The notes: generated by a model from the letters alone, not told the origin. DNA of 64,000 nucleotides from UBA2966 sp965242505 (GCA_965242505.1 OZ251449.1:1736001-1800000), one strand, 5' to 3'; positions 10,072-18,873 are shown, numbered from the stretch's first letter. Numbers and translations are program-made.

Positions 10072-11589
10072 TCAGAACGCGTGCGCGGCGTGCGCGCCGA
10101 GACTCATGACGTATTGCAGAATGAACTGGTCGTCATGATCGTCGTCGGCGAACGCCTCGCGGTTGTACTGTGCGCGGATGCGCCCGAACTCGCTGTTCGT
10201 CCAGTCGCCCATGACCGCGATGGCGTAAGGGGAGTGGGCGCTCTCCGCCGAGTCCGGCGGCTCAAGCTGGGCGTAGCGCGCGCCCACGCGCCAGCGCGGC
10301 AGGAACTTGTAGACCGCCTGCGCATACCAACCCGAGTTGGAACCGTCGAGCCGTTCGCTGTGCGTCTCTTCCTCGTCGCCGGTCAGGACGTAAACCCCCT
10401 CCTCCCTCAGGCGGAAATACTCCCCCTGGAGGATGAGCTCGCTTTCACGCGGTTTGCCCGTGGGCGCCCACGTGTAGCGGATGTCGGCGCCCCAGAGCCG
10501 CCCGTCGCCGGTGAACGCGCCGCCGGTCAGGAAGTCGGCATGTGCGAACTCCTCGTGTTCGTCCTCTCCGTGCTCGTCGTCCTCATGCTCCCCGGCGTGG
10601 TCGTCGTGTTCGTCGTGTTCATCCTCTTCGTGCTCGTGCTCCCCGGCGTGTTCGTCCTCTCCGTGCTCGTCGTCCTCATGCTCCCCGGCGTGGTCGTGGT
10701 CGTGGCCGCCGCCGGCGCGGTCGCGCGACGCGCCGTCGAGCACGTAGGCGCCGATGCGCCACGCCGAATTCGCGCCGATTTCGCCGCCGATCCGGGCCCA
10801 GCCCGAGATCGCGTCGACGCCGTCTTCCGGCCCGCCGAACGGCAGATCGTCGCCACGAAAGACTCCGCCGCCGGCCTCGGCGTACAAGTCCGTGGGCAGG
10901 ACCCACGAAAACTCCACGCCGTCGTCGTTCCAGTGATTGTCCACATAGACCCGGTAAGGCAGCGGTCGGTCGGCGAAATCGTCGCCATGCGCGTGCAGTT
11001 CGTTCAGGTAGCCCAGAGTCCACAACGCGCGCCCGGCCTTGATCCGCAGCCCGTCGGGCAATCCGGCGCCGGGCAGGGTGCGAATATAAGCTTCCTCCAG
11101 ATCGAGTTCGGTCGTCCCGCCATGCGCGCCGATCCCGAGCGTGAGCGCGCCGTGGAACTTGTCGTCGACGTTGCTCGACAAGGTAACTTCGGTGTGCCCC
11201 AGGCTCAGGCCCTCGTCGCCGCGCTCTCCGTGATGGCCGAGCCGGAAGCCGGGGATATCCGATTCGTCGGCGGAAAACGCCGCGGCCCGTCCGTCGAGGA
11301 CGACGCCGATCGCCGGGTTGAAGGCGTTGTCGGTCGTCGCGGCACGGCGCTGCGCTGGCGCCGCCGGGGGCGCGGCGGATTGCGCCCGGATCTCGGCGAG
11401 CTGCTTCTCGAGCGCGCGGATGCGCTCTTCGTATTCGCTTCGCAGCGCCTGGATTTCGTCCGCCAGCCGGGCCGCCGTTTCGGCCTGCGCCCGCGCCCGA
11501 TCCGGGGCGAGAAGGAACGCCGCCGCCAGCAGCAGGGAGGCGACCAGGGCGAGCGCCCCGCCATTCCGCGCAACCACTGAACTCGTCAT
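10072..11589 (-). CDS. Outer-membrane porin-like protein with His/acid-rich metal-binding loop
   Basis: The 505-aa product has a signal peptide (residues 1-35, cleavage near ARAQ), a coiled-coil stretch rich in Glu/Arg/Lys (36-70), a Pro/Ala linker, and then a domain of alternating strands resembling a trimeric porin with an N-terminal coiled coil. It ends in ...HAAHAF, so the terminal residue is the aromatic Phe expected for outer-membrane assembly. Residues 296-350 form a loop dominated by His, Glu and Asp, suited to binding zinc. First gene of an operon with the binding protein and permease, behind a promoter overlapped by a Zur-like palindrome. I infer a zinc-uptake porin; the family identity is less certain than the location. 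Confidence 0.75.
   Translation of the reverse strand: MTSSVVARNGGALALVASLLLAAAFLLAPDRARAQAETAARLADEIQALRSEYEERIRALEKQLAEIRAQSAAPPAAPAQRRAATTDNAFNPAIGVVLDGRAAAFSADESDIPGFRLGHHGERGDEGLSLGHTEVTLSSNVDDKFHGALTLGIGAHGGTTELDLEEAYIRTLPGAGLPDGLRIKAGRALWTLGYLNELHAHGDDFADRPLPYRVYVDNHWNDDGVEFSWVLPTDLYAEAGGGVFRGDDLPFGGPEDGVDAISGWARIGGEIGANSAWRIGAYVLDGASRDRAGGGHDHDHAGEHEDDEHGEDEHAGEHEHEEDEHDEHDDHAGEHEDDEHGEDEHEEFAHADFLTGGAFTGDGRLWGADIRYTWAPTGKPRESELILQGEYFRLREEGVYVLTGDEEETHSERLDGSNSGWYAQAVYKFLPRWRVGARYAQLEPPDSAESAHSPYAIAVMGDWTNSEFGRIRAQYNREAFADDDHDDQFILQYVMSLGAHAAHAF
10540..10704 (-). repeat. Coding repeat encoding the His/Glu/Asp-rich porin loop
   Basis: The porin's residues 296-350 include two copies of the 15-residue unit HAGEHEDDEHGEDEH (residues 300-314 and 331-345) with a related stretch between. 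The DNA is correspondingly repetitive, so copy number may vary between strains. Confidence 0.8.
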
Positions 11590-11657
11590 GAGAGAATACC
11601 TCGCTCGCTATGCCGTAATGACAACAAGCCCTCGCCTCCATCAGGCGCGGGGTCATA

Positions 11658-11690
11658 TGAACGATATAACGTAACGTTCAAGTCTGTCAA
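11658..11690 (-). promoter_or_regulatory. Promoter of the zinc-type operon overlapped by a Zur-like palindrome
   Basis: Reading the minus strand, TTGACA (11690-11685) and TATATC (11668-11663) are 16 bp apart. Across the -10 box lies TGAACG-N11-CGTTCA (11658-11680), with an inner ACGTTATATCGTT that resembles alphaproteobacterial Zur boxes (ATGTTATATCATT-like). Zinc repression of the porin/binding-protein/permease operon is therefore inferred. The left end of the 3.45-kb duplication falls inside this site. Confidence 0.5.
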
Positions 11691-11692
11691 CT

Positions 11693-11726
11693 CGCTTCCG
11701 TCAGGCGCGATTCGTTGACGGAAGCG
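11693..11726. promoter_or_regulatory. Perfect 11-bp inverted repeat upstream of methyltransferase copy 1
   Basis: CGCTTCCGTCA and TGACGGAAGCG are separated by 12 bp, 143 bp before the methyltransferase ATG. It could be an operator for the methyltransferase gene or a hairpin ending a transcript. No controller-protein gene is next to it. An identical site is at 15146-15179 in copy 2. Confidence 0.6.
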
Positions 11727-11868
11727 TTTGATGGTAGTCTGCGCCCATGCGAGGCGGGCTCGGCGCGGCTGACGTGATCGACGGGACCGCTCGTTTCCAT
11801 ATGCATCGACGCGCCCGCGCGCATCGCGGCGACCGGTTCGCGGCCGCAGGGCGCTCGGCGCGGTCAGG

Positions 11869-14772
11869 ATGATCGAAGTGCCACGCACCAGCGAAGTCAC
11901 GTTCAACGGCCACTTCGCCGAAGTTCTGCGCGGCAAGCACCCCTTGTGGAGGGAACATCTAGGCGTCGAACAGACGGGCGTCTTTCCCGACGACCCCCGC
12001 TTGCAACCCGATATTCTCGTCCGGGCGCCGAACGCGCAGCCCGTCGTCGTCGAAACCGAATATGCGCCAGCGGCCACCGTCGAGAGCGACGCCAGGGCCC
12101 GGCTCGGCAAACAGCCGCTGGCATCCGCCGAGCCGATCGAACAGGCCATCGCCGTCCGCATCCCGGCTTCCCTTCGGCGCGGTCAGGCCGACCTCGCCGG
12201 ACGCATCGCCGCCGCCGACTTCGATTACTGCGTGTTCTCGGGCGATCCGTTGGCGCCCCGACGCTGGCCCGAGACGGGGTGGCTCACGGGCGGCATCGAC
12301 CACATCGCCCGGTGCATCGAGCACGCGATGGTGTCGCAACGCCTCGTCGACAGAGGCATGTCGATACTCGAAAACGGCGTGCGCATCGCCACCAGGGCCA
12401 TCCAGGACGCAGTCACGCTCGGCTTCCCGGACGTCGAGCGCAATTTCGGACGCATCCTCAACCAGCGCGGCGGCGAACAGACGAACCGCATGGCGATGAC
12501 CATCATCGCCAATGCGCTGACGTTCCACACGATGATCACCGGCGCGCACGCCGTCCCGCCGGTCGCGCAACTCCGCGACGCTTCGCGAACGTCCTTCCAG
12601 ATGGAGCTTCTGTTCGCATGGCGAGACATTCTCGACGAGATCAACTACTGGCCGATCTTCAAGGTCGCGTCCGACCTCCTCGCCACGGTCCGTTCCGACA
12701 CGGCGCGGCGCATTCTCGCCGTCCTCGCCGACGCCGCGGAACAACTCTCCCATATCGGCGCGACGACGCGCCACGACCTGGCGGGCAGGATGTTCCAGAA
12801 CCTGATCGTCGACCGGAAATTCCTGGCGACCTTCTACACCCTGCCGACCAGCGCCACCCTGCTCGCGGAACTCGCCACGGCCCGCCTGGACGCCGACTGG
12901 AACGATCTCGCCGCCTATCCGAACCTCACCATCGCCGACCTTTCCTGCGGCACGGGCACGCTCCTCTCCGCCGCCTACCACGCCGTTCTCGGCAGATACC
13001 GCCACGCCGGCGGAGACGACAGCGAGATCCACCGCCGGATGATCGAGCGTTCCATCGTCGCGGCCGACATCATGCCCGCCGCCGCGCACCTCTGCGCCTC
13101 GCAGTTGTCGAGCGTCCATCCGTCCGAGATCTTCGACAACACCCGCGTCTACACGATGCCCTATGGGGTCGGCGCCGGCGAGGAACGCGACCGCGGCGTC
13201 GCCGTCGGCTCCCTCGATCTGATCGTCGCGGCGCAGACGCGCTCCCTGTTCGCCACCGGACAGCGGCAGGCGAGCGGTAGCCAAGGCGACATGGACGTAC
13301 AGGACGTCGAGCTGCCCCACGAGTCGGTCGATCTGGTGATCATGAACCCGCCCTTCACCCGTCCGACCAATCACGAAACCGCCGAGGTTCCCGTCCCGTC
13401 CTTCGCCGGCTTCCGCACCACCGAGGACGAGCAACGGGCGATGTCCGACCGCCTCGCGAACATTCGCCGGGAACTGGAAAGTCCGGCCGGCCACGGCAAC
13501 GCCGGACTCGCGTCGAATTTCATCGATCTGGCGCACGCCAAGGCGAAGCCGGACGGCGTGGTGGCGCTGGTCCTGCCCATCGCCGCCATCCAAGGCATTT
13601 CCTGGCAGGCGGCCCGGAACCTGCTCGCCGCTCGATACAGGGACATCGCGATCGTGACCATCGCCGCTTCCGGCAACATGGACCGCGCGTTCTCGGCCGA
13701 CACCGGCATGGCGGAAGCGCTCGTCGTGGCGACGAAGCGGCGCGACCGGAACGGCCCGGCGGGGCCGGTGCTGTTCGTGAACCTTCATCGCCGCCCGGCC
13801 ACGATGCTCGAAGCCGCGGAGGTCGCCAAGCTCGTCACACACCTGCCGAAGTCATCCGCGACGGGCCGTCTCCGCGCCGGCGACCAGCCGCTCGGGAGCT
13901 ATATCCGCGCGCCGTTGAGCGAGGGCGGGTGCGCGGCCCTGCGCGAATCGGCGCTCGCCGACACGATGATGGCGTTGCGGCGCGGCGAACTGCGGATGCC
14001 GCGGTATGCGGAACGCCATCCCATTCCGATCGTGTCTCTCGGGCGGTTGGGAGAACGTGGCCTGCTGCATCGGGACATAGGCAACAAGAACGATGGAGGG
14101 CCGCCGTTCCGCGGGCCTTTCAAGGTCGTTCCGGTTCAGGGCGCGCCCAGCTATCCGATCCTCTGGGGACACGACGCCGAACGCGAGCGGCGCATGGTCG
14201 TGGAACCGGACAGCGAAGGCGAGACGCGCCCCGACAGCGAAGACCGCGCGATGGTCGCCTGGCGAACCGCCACACGACTCCATTTGACGCTCGATTTTCA
14301 ACTCAACTCGCAGAGTCTCGCGGCCTGCCTGACGCGGGAGCGCACGCTCGGCGGCAGCGCATGGCCGAACTTCCGGCTTCGAGACGAGCGTTGGGACGAG
14401 GTCGTGGCGCTATGGGCCAACTGTACGCTCGGCTTGATGGCCTTCTGGTGGGCGGGTTCGCGTCAACAACAGGGCCGGGCAAGGCTGACGATCTCCGGCT
14501 TGCCGCAGCTGATGGTTCTCGATCCGGGGGCTCTATCCGAAACCGGGCGCGCGCGGGCGGCGGCGATCTTCGCGCAGTTTCGGGATATGACCCTGCTGCC
14601 GGCGAACGAAGCCTATCGCGACGATGTCCGCCAGGCGCTGGACCGCGCCGTCCTCGTCGAGCTTCTCGGGTTACCGGAAGACGTGCTCGAGGCGTTCGCG
14701 AACCTCCGCCTTCAGTGGTGCGACGAACCTTCCGTGCATGGGGGGAAAAGCACTGCGCCCGCGGTGAATTGA
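11869..14772 (+). CDS. Putative nuclease/N6-adenine DNA methyltransferase fusion, copy 1
   Basis: The 967-aa protein has three visible parts. Residues 1-120 hold a PD-(D/E)XK-like pattern: PD at 47-48, then ETE at 62-64 in VVVETEY; an E-x-E in this position is also used by BamHI. Residues 180-340 are helical. Residues 340-625 are a gamma-class N6-adenine methyltransferase with motif I ADLSCGTGTLL (from about 355) and catalytic NPPF (493-496). The C-terminal third has no recognisable signature and may select the target. This layout resembles single-chain type IIG restriction-modification enzymes, but no activity can be shown from sequence. No separate restriction or specificity gene is adjacent. 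The ATG follows a 280-bp leader. Confidence 0.8.
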   Translation: MIEVPRTSEVTFNGHFAEVLRGKHPLWREHLGVEQTGVFPDDPRLQPDILVRAPNAQPVVVETEYAPAATVESDARARLGKQPLASAEPIEQAIAVRIPASLRRGQADLAGRIAAADFDYCVFSGDPLAPRRWPETGWLTGGIDHIARCIEHAMVSQRLVDRGMSILENGVRIATRAIQDAVTLGFPDVERNFGRILNQRGGEQTNRMAMTIIANALTFHTMITGAHAVPPVAQLRDASRTSFQMELLFAWRDILDEINYWPIFKVASDLLATVRSDTARRILAVLADAAEQLSHIGATTRHDLAGRMFQNLIVDRKFLATFYTLPTSATLLAELATARLDADWNDLAAYPNLTIADLSCGTGTLLSAAYHAVLGRYRHAGGDDSEIHRRMIERSIVAADIMPAAAHLCASQLSSVHPSEIFDNTRVYTMPYGVGAGEERDRGVAVGSLDLIVAAQTRSLFATGQRQASGSQGDMDVQDVELPHESVDLVIMNPPFTRPTNHETAEVPVPSFAGFRTTEDEQRAMSDRLANIRRELESPAGHGNAGLASNFIDLAHAKAKPDGVVALVLPIAAIQGISWQAARNLLAARYRDIAIVTIAASGNMDRAFSADTGMAEALVVATKRRDRNGPAGPVLFVNLHRRPATMLEAAEVAKLVTHLPKSSATGRLRAGDQPLGSYIRAPLSEGGCAALRESALADTMMALRRGELRMPRYAERHPIPIVSLGRLGERGLLHRDIGNKNDGGPPFRGPFKVVPVQGAPSYPILWGHDAERERRMVVEPDSEGETRPDSEDRAMVAWRTATRLHLTLDFQLNSQSLAACLTRERTLGGSAWPNFRLRDERWDEVVALWANCTLGLMAFWWAGSRQQQGRARLTISGLPQLMVLDPGALSETGRARAAAIFAQFRDMTLLPANEAYRDDVRQALDRAVLVELLGLPEDVLEAFANLRLQWCDEPSVHGGKSTAPAVN

Positions 14773-14808
14773 AGGTCCACTGCGGCTTCGGAATGACCCC
14801 GCGCGGGC

Positions 14809-15120
14809 GTGGTCCTGACGGGCTTCTTCACGGTCACGCTGACCCATGCGCTGACGAACTTCAGCACGCTGCACATCGCGGCGGGCCAGACGTCGATCAT
14901 GATCTACACCATGCCGCTCTGGGCCTTCATCATCGGCATCCCCGCGCTGGGAGAACGGCCCACCCGCGGCCACTGGGCCGGCCTCGCGTTGGGGACCAGC
15001 GGCATGGCCCTGCTGTGGTTGCAGACGGCGGGGGGCGGTATCTCTCCGGGTGTTCTCATCGGATTGGCGGCCGCCGTCTCGTGGGCTTGCGGAACCATCG
15101 CCGCCAAAAGCGTCTCGGGC
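14809..15120 (+). pseudogene. Internal fragment of the DMT transporter gene
   Basis: These 104 codons are almost identical to codons 87-190 of the intact transporter further right, from VVLTGFFTVTLTHAL to AAKSVSG. The fragment lacks the 5' 86 codons and the 3' 123 codons, then runs into the start of the second duplication copy, where the frame adds unrelated residues up to a stop at 15171. It is a by-product of the tandem duplication and encodes only about three membrane helices, so a function is unlikely. Confidence 0.9.
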
Positions 15121-18100
15121 AACGTAACGTTCAAGCCTGTCAACTCGCTTCCGTCAGGCGCGATTCGTTGACGGAAGCGTTTGATGGTAGTCTGCGCCCA
15201 TGCGAGGCGGGCTCGGCGCGGCTGACGTGATCGACGGGACCGCTCGTTTCCATATGCATCGACGCGCCCGCGCGCATCGCGGCGACCGGTTCGCGGCCGC
15301 AGGGCGCTCGGCGCGGTCAGGATGATCGAAGTGCCACGCACCAGCGAAGTCACGTTCAACGGCCACTTCGCCGAAGTTCTGCGCGGCAAGCACCCCTTGT
15401 GGAGGGAACATCTAGGCGTCGAACAGACGGGCGTCTTTCCCGACGACCCCCGCTTGCAACCCGATATTCTCGTCCGGGCGCCGAACGCGCAGCCCGTCGT
15501 CGTCGAAACCGAATATGCGCCAGCGGCCACCGTCGAGAGCGACGCCAGGGCCCGGCTCGGCAAACAGCCGCTGGCATCCGCCGAGCCGATCGAACAGGCC
15601 ATCGCCGTCCGCATCCCGGCTTCCCTTCGGCGCGGTCAGGCCGACCTCGCCGGACGCATCGCCGCCGCCGACTTCGATTACTGCGTGTTCTCGGGCGATC
15701 CGTTGGCGCCCCGACGCTGGCCCGAGACGGGGTGGCTCACGGGCGGCATCGACCACATCGCCCGGTGCATCGAGCACGCGATGGTGTCGCAACGCCTCGT
15801 CGACAGAGGCATGTCGATACTCGAAAACGGCGTGCGCATCGCCACCAGGGCCATCCAGGACGCAGTCACGCTCGGCTTCCCGGACGTCGAGCGCAATTTC
15901 GGACGCATCCTCAACCAGCGCGGCGGCGAACAGACGAACCGCATGGCGATGACCATCATCGCCAATGCGCTGACGTTCCACACGATGATCACCGGCGCGC
16001 ACGCCGTCCCGCCGGTCGCGCAACTCCGCGACGCTTCGCGAACGTCCTTCCAGATGGAGCTTCTGTTCGCATGGCGAGACATTCTCGACGAGATCAACTA
16101 CTGGCCGATCTTCAAGGTCGCGTCCGACCTCCTCGCCACGGTCCGTTCCGACACGGCGCGGCGCATTCTCGCCGTCCTCGCCGACGCCGCGGAACAACTC
16201 TCCCATATCGGCGCGACGACGCGCCACGACCTGGCGGGCAGGATGTTCCAGAACCTGATCGTCGACCGGAAATTCCTGGCGACCTTCTACACCCTGCCGA
16301 CCAGCGCCACCCTGCTCGCGGAACTCGCCACGGCCCGCCTGGACGCCGACTGGAACGATCTCGCCGCCTATCCGAACCTCACCATCGCCGACCTTTCCTG
16401 CGGCACGGGCACGCTCCTCTCCGCCGCCTACCACGCCGTTCTCGGCAGATACCGCCACGCCGGCGGAGACGACAGCGAGATCCACCGCCGGATGATCGAG
16501 CGTTCCATCGTCGCGGCCGACATCATGCCCGCCGCCGCGCACCTCTGCGCCTCGCAGTTGTCGAGCGTCCATCCGTCCGAGATCTTCGACAACACCCGCG
16601 TCTACACGATGCCCTATGGGGTCGGCGCCGGCGAGGAACGCGACCGCGGCGTCGCCGTCGGCTCCCTCGATCTGATCGTCGCGGCGCAGACGCGCTCCCT
16701 GTTCGCCACCGGACAGCGGCAGGCGAGCGGTAGCCAAGGCGACATGGACGTACAGGACGTCGAGCTGCCCCACGAGTCGGTCGATCTGGTGATCATGAAC
16801 CCGCCCTTCACCCGTCCGACCAATCACGAAACCGCCGAGGTTCCCGTCCCGTCCTTCGCCGGCTTCCGCACCACCGAGGACGAGCAACGGGCGATGTCCG
16901 ACCGCCTCGCGAACATTCGCCGGGAACTGGAAAGTCCGGCCGGCCACGGCAACGCCGGACTCGCGTCGAACTTCATCGATCTGGCGCACGCCAAGGCGAA
17001 GCCGGACGGCGTGGTGGCGCTGGTCCTGCCGATTACCGCCATCCAAGGCATTTCCTGGCAGGCGGCCCGGAACCTGCTCGCCGCTCGATACAGGGACATC
17101 ACGGTCGTGACCATCGCCGCCTCCGGGAGTTTCGATCGCGCGTTTTCGGCCGACACCGGCATGGCGGAAGCGCTCGTCGTGGCGACGAGACGGCGCGACC
17201 GGAATGGCCCGGCGGGGCCGGTGCTGTTCGTGAACCTTCATCGCCGCCCGGCCACGATGCTCGAAGCCGCGGAGGTCGCCAAACTCGTCACACACCTGCC
17301 GAAGTCATCCGCGACGGGCCGTCTCCGCGCCGGCGACCAGCCGCTCGGGAGCTATATCCGCGCGCCGTTGAGCGAGGGCGGGTGCGCGGCCCTGCGCGAG
17401 TCGGCGCTCGCCGACACGATGATGGCGTTGCGGCGCGGCGAACTGCGAATGCCGCGGTATGCGGAACGCCACCCTATTCCGATCGCGCCTCTCGGACGGT
17501 TGGGGGAACGCGGTCTGCTGGATCGCGACGTCGGCAACAGGAACGACACGAAACCGCCGTTCCGTGCGCCGTTCAAGGTTGTTCCGGCTCAGGGCGCGTC
17601 CAGCTATCCGATCCTCTGGGGACACGACGCCGAACGCGAGCGGCGCATGGTCGTGGAGCCGGACAGCGAAGGCGAGACGCGCCCCGACAGCGAAGACCGC
17701 GCGATGGTCGCCTGGCGAACCGCCACGCGACTCCATTTGACGCTCGATTTTCAACTCAACTCGCAGAGCCTCGCGGCCTGCCTGACGCGGGAGCGCACGC
17801 TCGGCGGACGGGCATGGCCGAATTTCCAGCTTCGAGACGAGCGTTGGGACGAGGCCGTGACGCTCTGGGCCAACAGCACGCCGGGATTGATGTCCTTCTG
17901 GTGGGCGGGTTCACGCCAGCAACAGGGCCGGGCGGTGCTGACGATCACGGGATTGCCGACGCTCATGGTCCTCGATCCGAGGACTCTGCCCGAAGCCAAA
18001 CTCGATCAGGCGGCGACGATTTTCGAACGGTTCCGGAGCGCCGCCCTGCTGCCGGCGAACGAGGCCTATCGCGACGATGTCCGCCAGGCGCTGGACCGCG

Positions 18101-18873
18101 CCGTCCTCGTCGAGCTTCTCGGGTTACCGGAAGACGTGCTCGAGGCGTTCGCGAACCTCCGCCTCCAGTGGTGCGACGAACCTTCCGTGCATGGGGGGAA
18201 AAGCACCGCGCCCGCGGTGAATTGAAGGTCCCCCGCGGCTTCGGGACGACCCCGCGCGGGCGCCGCGCCTGAAGCGCGTGGACTCCCCCGGAAAAGTCGC
18301 CCCATGACCGGGGCGACGTCTTCTTCCGCCGCCGCGGCGCGACACTCCGCCCCGACGCGCCTGTCCGCGCGGGCGCTGGTCCTGCTGGCCTTCATCGTAC
18401 TGTTGTGGGGCGCGTCATACCCGACGATGAAGGCGGCGGCGCTCGAGATCCCGGTCCTCACCTTTCGGGGCTGGGCGGCGGTCGCGCCGGGGCTGGTCCT
18501 GTTGGCGTTCGCCCGCGCCAGCGGTCACCCGCTCCGCGTGCCGCGCGCGCACCGCCTGGGCGTGGTCCTGACGGGCTTCTTCACGGTCACGCTGACCCAT
18601 GCGCTGACGAACTTCAGCACGCTGCACATCGCGGCGGGCCAGACGTCGATCATGATCTACACCATGCCGCTCTGGGCCTTCATCATCGGCATCCCCGCGC
18701 TGGGAGAACGGCCCACCCGCGGCCACTGGGCCGGCCTCGCGTTGGGGACCGGCGGCATGGCCCTGCTGTGGTTGCAGACGGCGGGGGGCGGGATCTCCCC
18801 GGGCGTTCTCATCGGATTGGCGGCCGCCGTCTCGTGGGCTTGCGGAACCATCGCCGCCAAAAGCGTCTCGGGC
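15121..18873. repeat. Tandem duplication, copy 2 (with the 300 bp missing from copy 1)
   Basis: Second copy of the duplicated segment, running from the truncated operator sequence AACGTAACG into the DMT transporter gene as far as its SVSG codons. It keeps the 300 bp lost from copy 1 and carries the intact downstream transporter. Most differences from copy 1 lie in clusters within the 3' half of the methyltransferase gene. Confidence 0.92.
15322..18225 (+). CDS. Putative nuclease/N6-adenine DNA methyltransferase fusion, copy 2
   Basis: A 967-aa paralogue of the protein at 11.9-14.8 kb. Residues 1-565 are identical, including the PD...ETE nuclease-like pattern, motif I and NPPF. Three clusters differ: about residues 572-625 (for example GNMDR becomes GSFDR), 718-752, and 832-910, where replacements are dense (SETGRARAAAIFAQFRDMT versus PEAKLDQAATIFERFRSAA). 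The segments between and the last 55 residues are again nearly identical. This mosaic pattern suggests gene conversion from a third homologue or selection on a target-recognition region. Both copies have open frames and the same leader, so both could be expressed. Confidence 0.8.
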   Translation: MIEVPRTSEVTFNGHFAEVLRGKHPLWREHLGVEQTGVFPDDPRLQPDILVRAPNAQPVVVETEYAPAATVESDARARLGKQPLASAEPIEQAIAVRIPASLRRGQADLAGRIAAADFDYCVFSGDPLAPRRWPETGWLTGGIDHIARCIEHAMVSQRLVDRGMSILENGVRIATRAIQDAVTLGFPDVERNFGRILNQRGGEQTNRMAMTIIANALTFHTMITGAHAVPPVAQLRDASRTSFQMELLFAWRDILDEINYWPIFKVASDLLATVRSDTARRILAVLADAAEQLSHIGATTRHDLAGRMFQNLIVDRKFLATFYTLPTSATLLAELATARLDADWNDLAAYPNLTIADLSCGTGTLLSAAYHAVLGRYRHAGGDDSEIHRRMIERSIVAADIMPAAAHLCASQLSSVHPSEIFDNTRVYTMPYGVGAGEERDRGVAVGSLDLIVAAQTRSLFATGQRQASGSQGDMDVQDVELPHESVDLVIMNPPFTRPTNHETAEVPVPSFAGFRTTEDEQRAMSDRLANIRRELESPAGHGNAGLASNFIDLAHAKAKPDGVVALVLPITAIQGISWQAARNLLAARYRDITVVTIAASGSFDRAFSADTGMAEALVVATRRRDRNGPAGPVLFVNLHRRPATMLEAAEVAKLVTHLPKSSATGRLRAGDQPLGSYIRAPLSEGGCAALRESALADTMMALRRGELRMPRYAERHPIPIAPLGRLGERGLLDRDVGNRNDTKPPFRAPFKVVPAQGASSYPILWGHDAERERRMVVEPDSEGETRPDSEDRAMVAWRTATRLHLTLDFQLNSQSLAACLTRERTLGGRAWPNFQLRDERWDEAVTLWANSTPGLMSFWWAGSRQQQGRAVLTITGLPTLMVLDPRTLPEAKLDQAATIFERFRSAALLPANEAYRDDVRQALDRAVLVELLGLPEDVLEAFANLRLQWCDEPSVHGGKSTAPAVN

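Larger units (their letters stand above)
11668..15120. repeat. 3453-bp tandem duplication, copy 1
   Basis: Sequence from 11668 is repeated from 15121 with an exact offset of 3453 bp through the whole methyltransferase gene. The first ~1.7 kb of the gene is virtually identical in both copies. The right end of copy 1 is inside the DMT transporter reading frame and joins directly to the start of copy 2. Relative to copy 2, copy 1 lacks 300 bp between the methyltransferase stop and the transporter fragment; the bases GGGCG occur at both deletion ends in copy 2. Confidence 0.93.

Noticed and set aside
10540..10704. Regular repeats that might suggest a CRISPR array
   Set aside because: They are in-frame coding repeats of a His-rich loop with no spacers; no CRISPR array or cas gene was seen anywhere in the window.
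11747..11872. 41-codon leader ORF overlapping the methyltransferase start by ATGA (also at 15200-15325)
   Set aside because: No ribosome binding site and Arg/Ala-rich, random-looking product. The overlap alone is not enough, though a coupling peptide cannot be excluded.
11959..13842. 627-codon frames antisense to both methyltransferase copies
   Set aside because: Duplicated only because the sense gene is duplicated; composition is that of an antisense shadow, and no family is visible.
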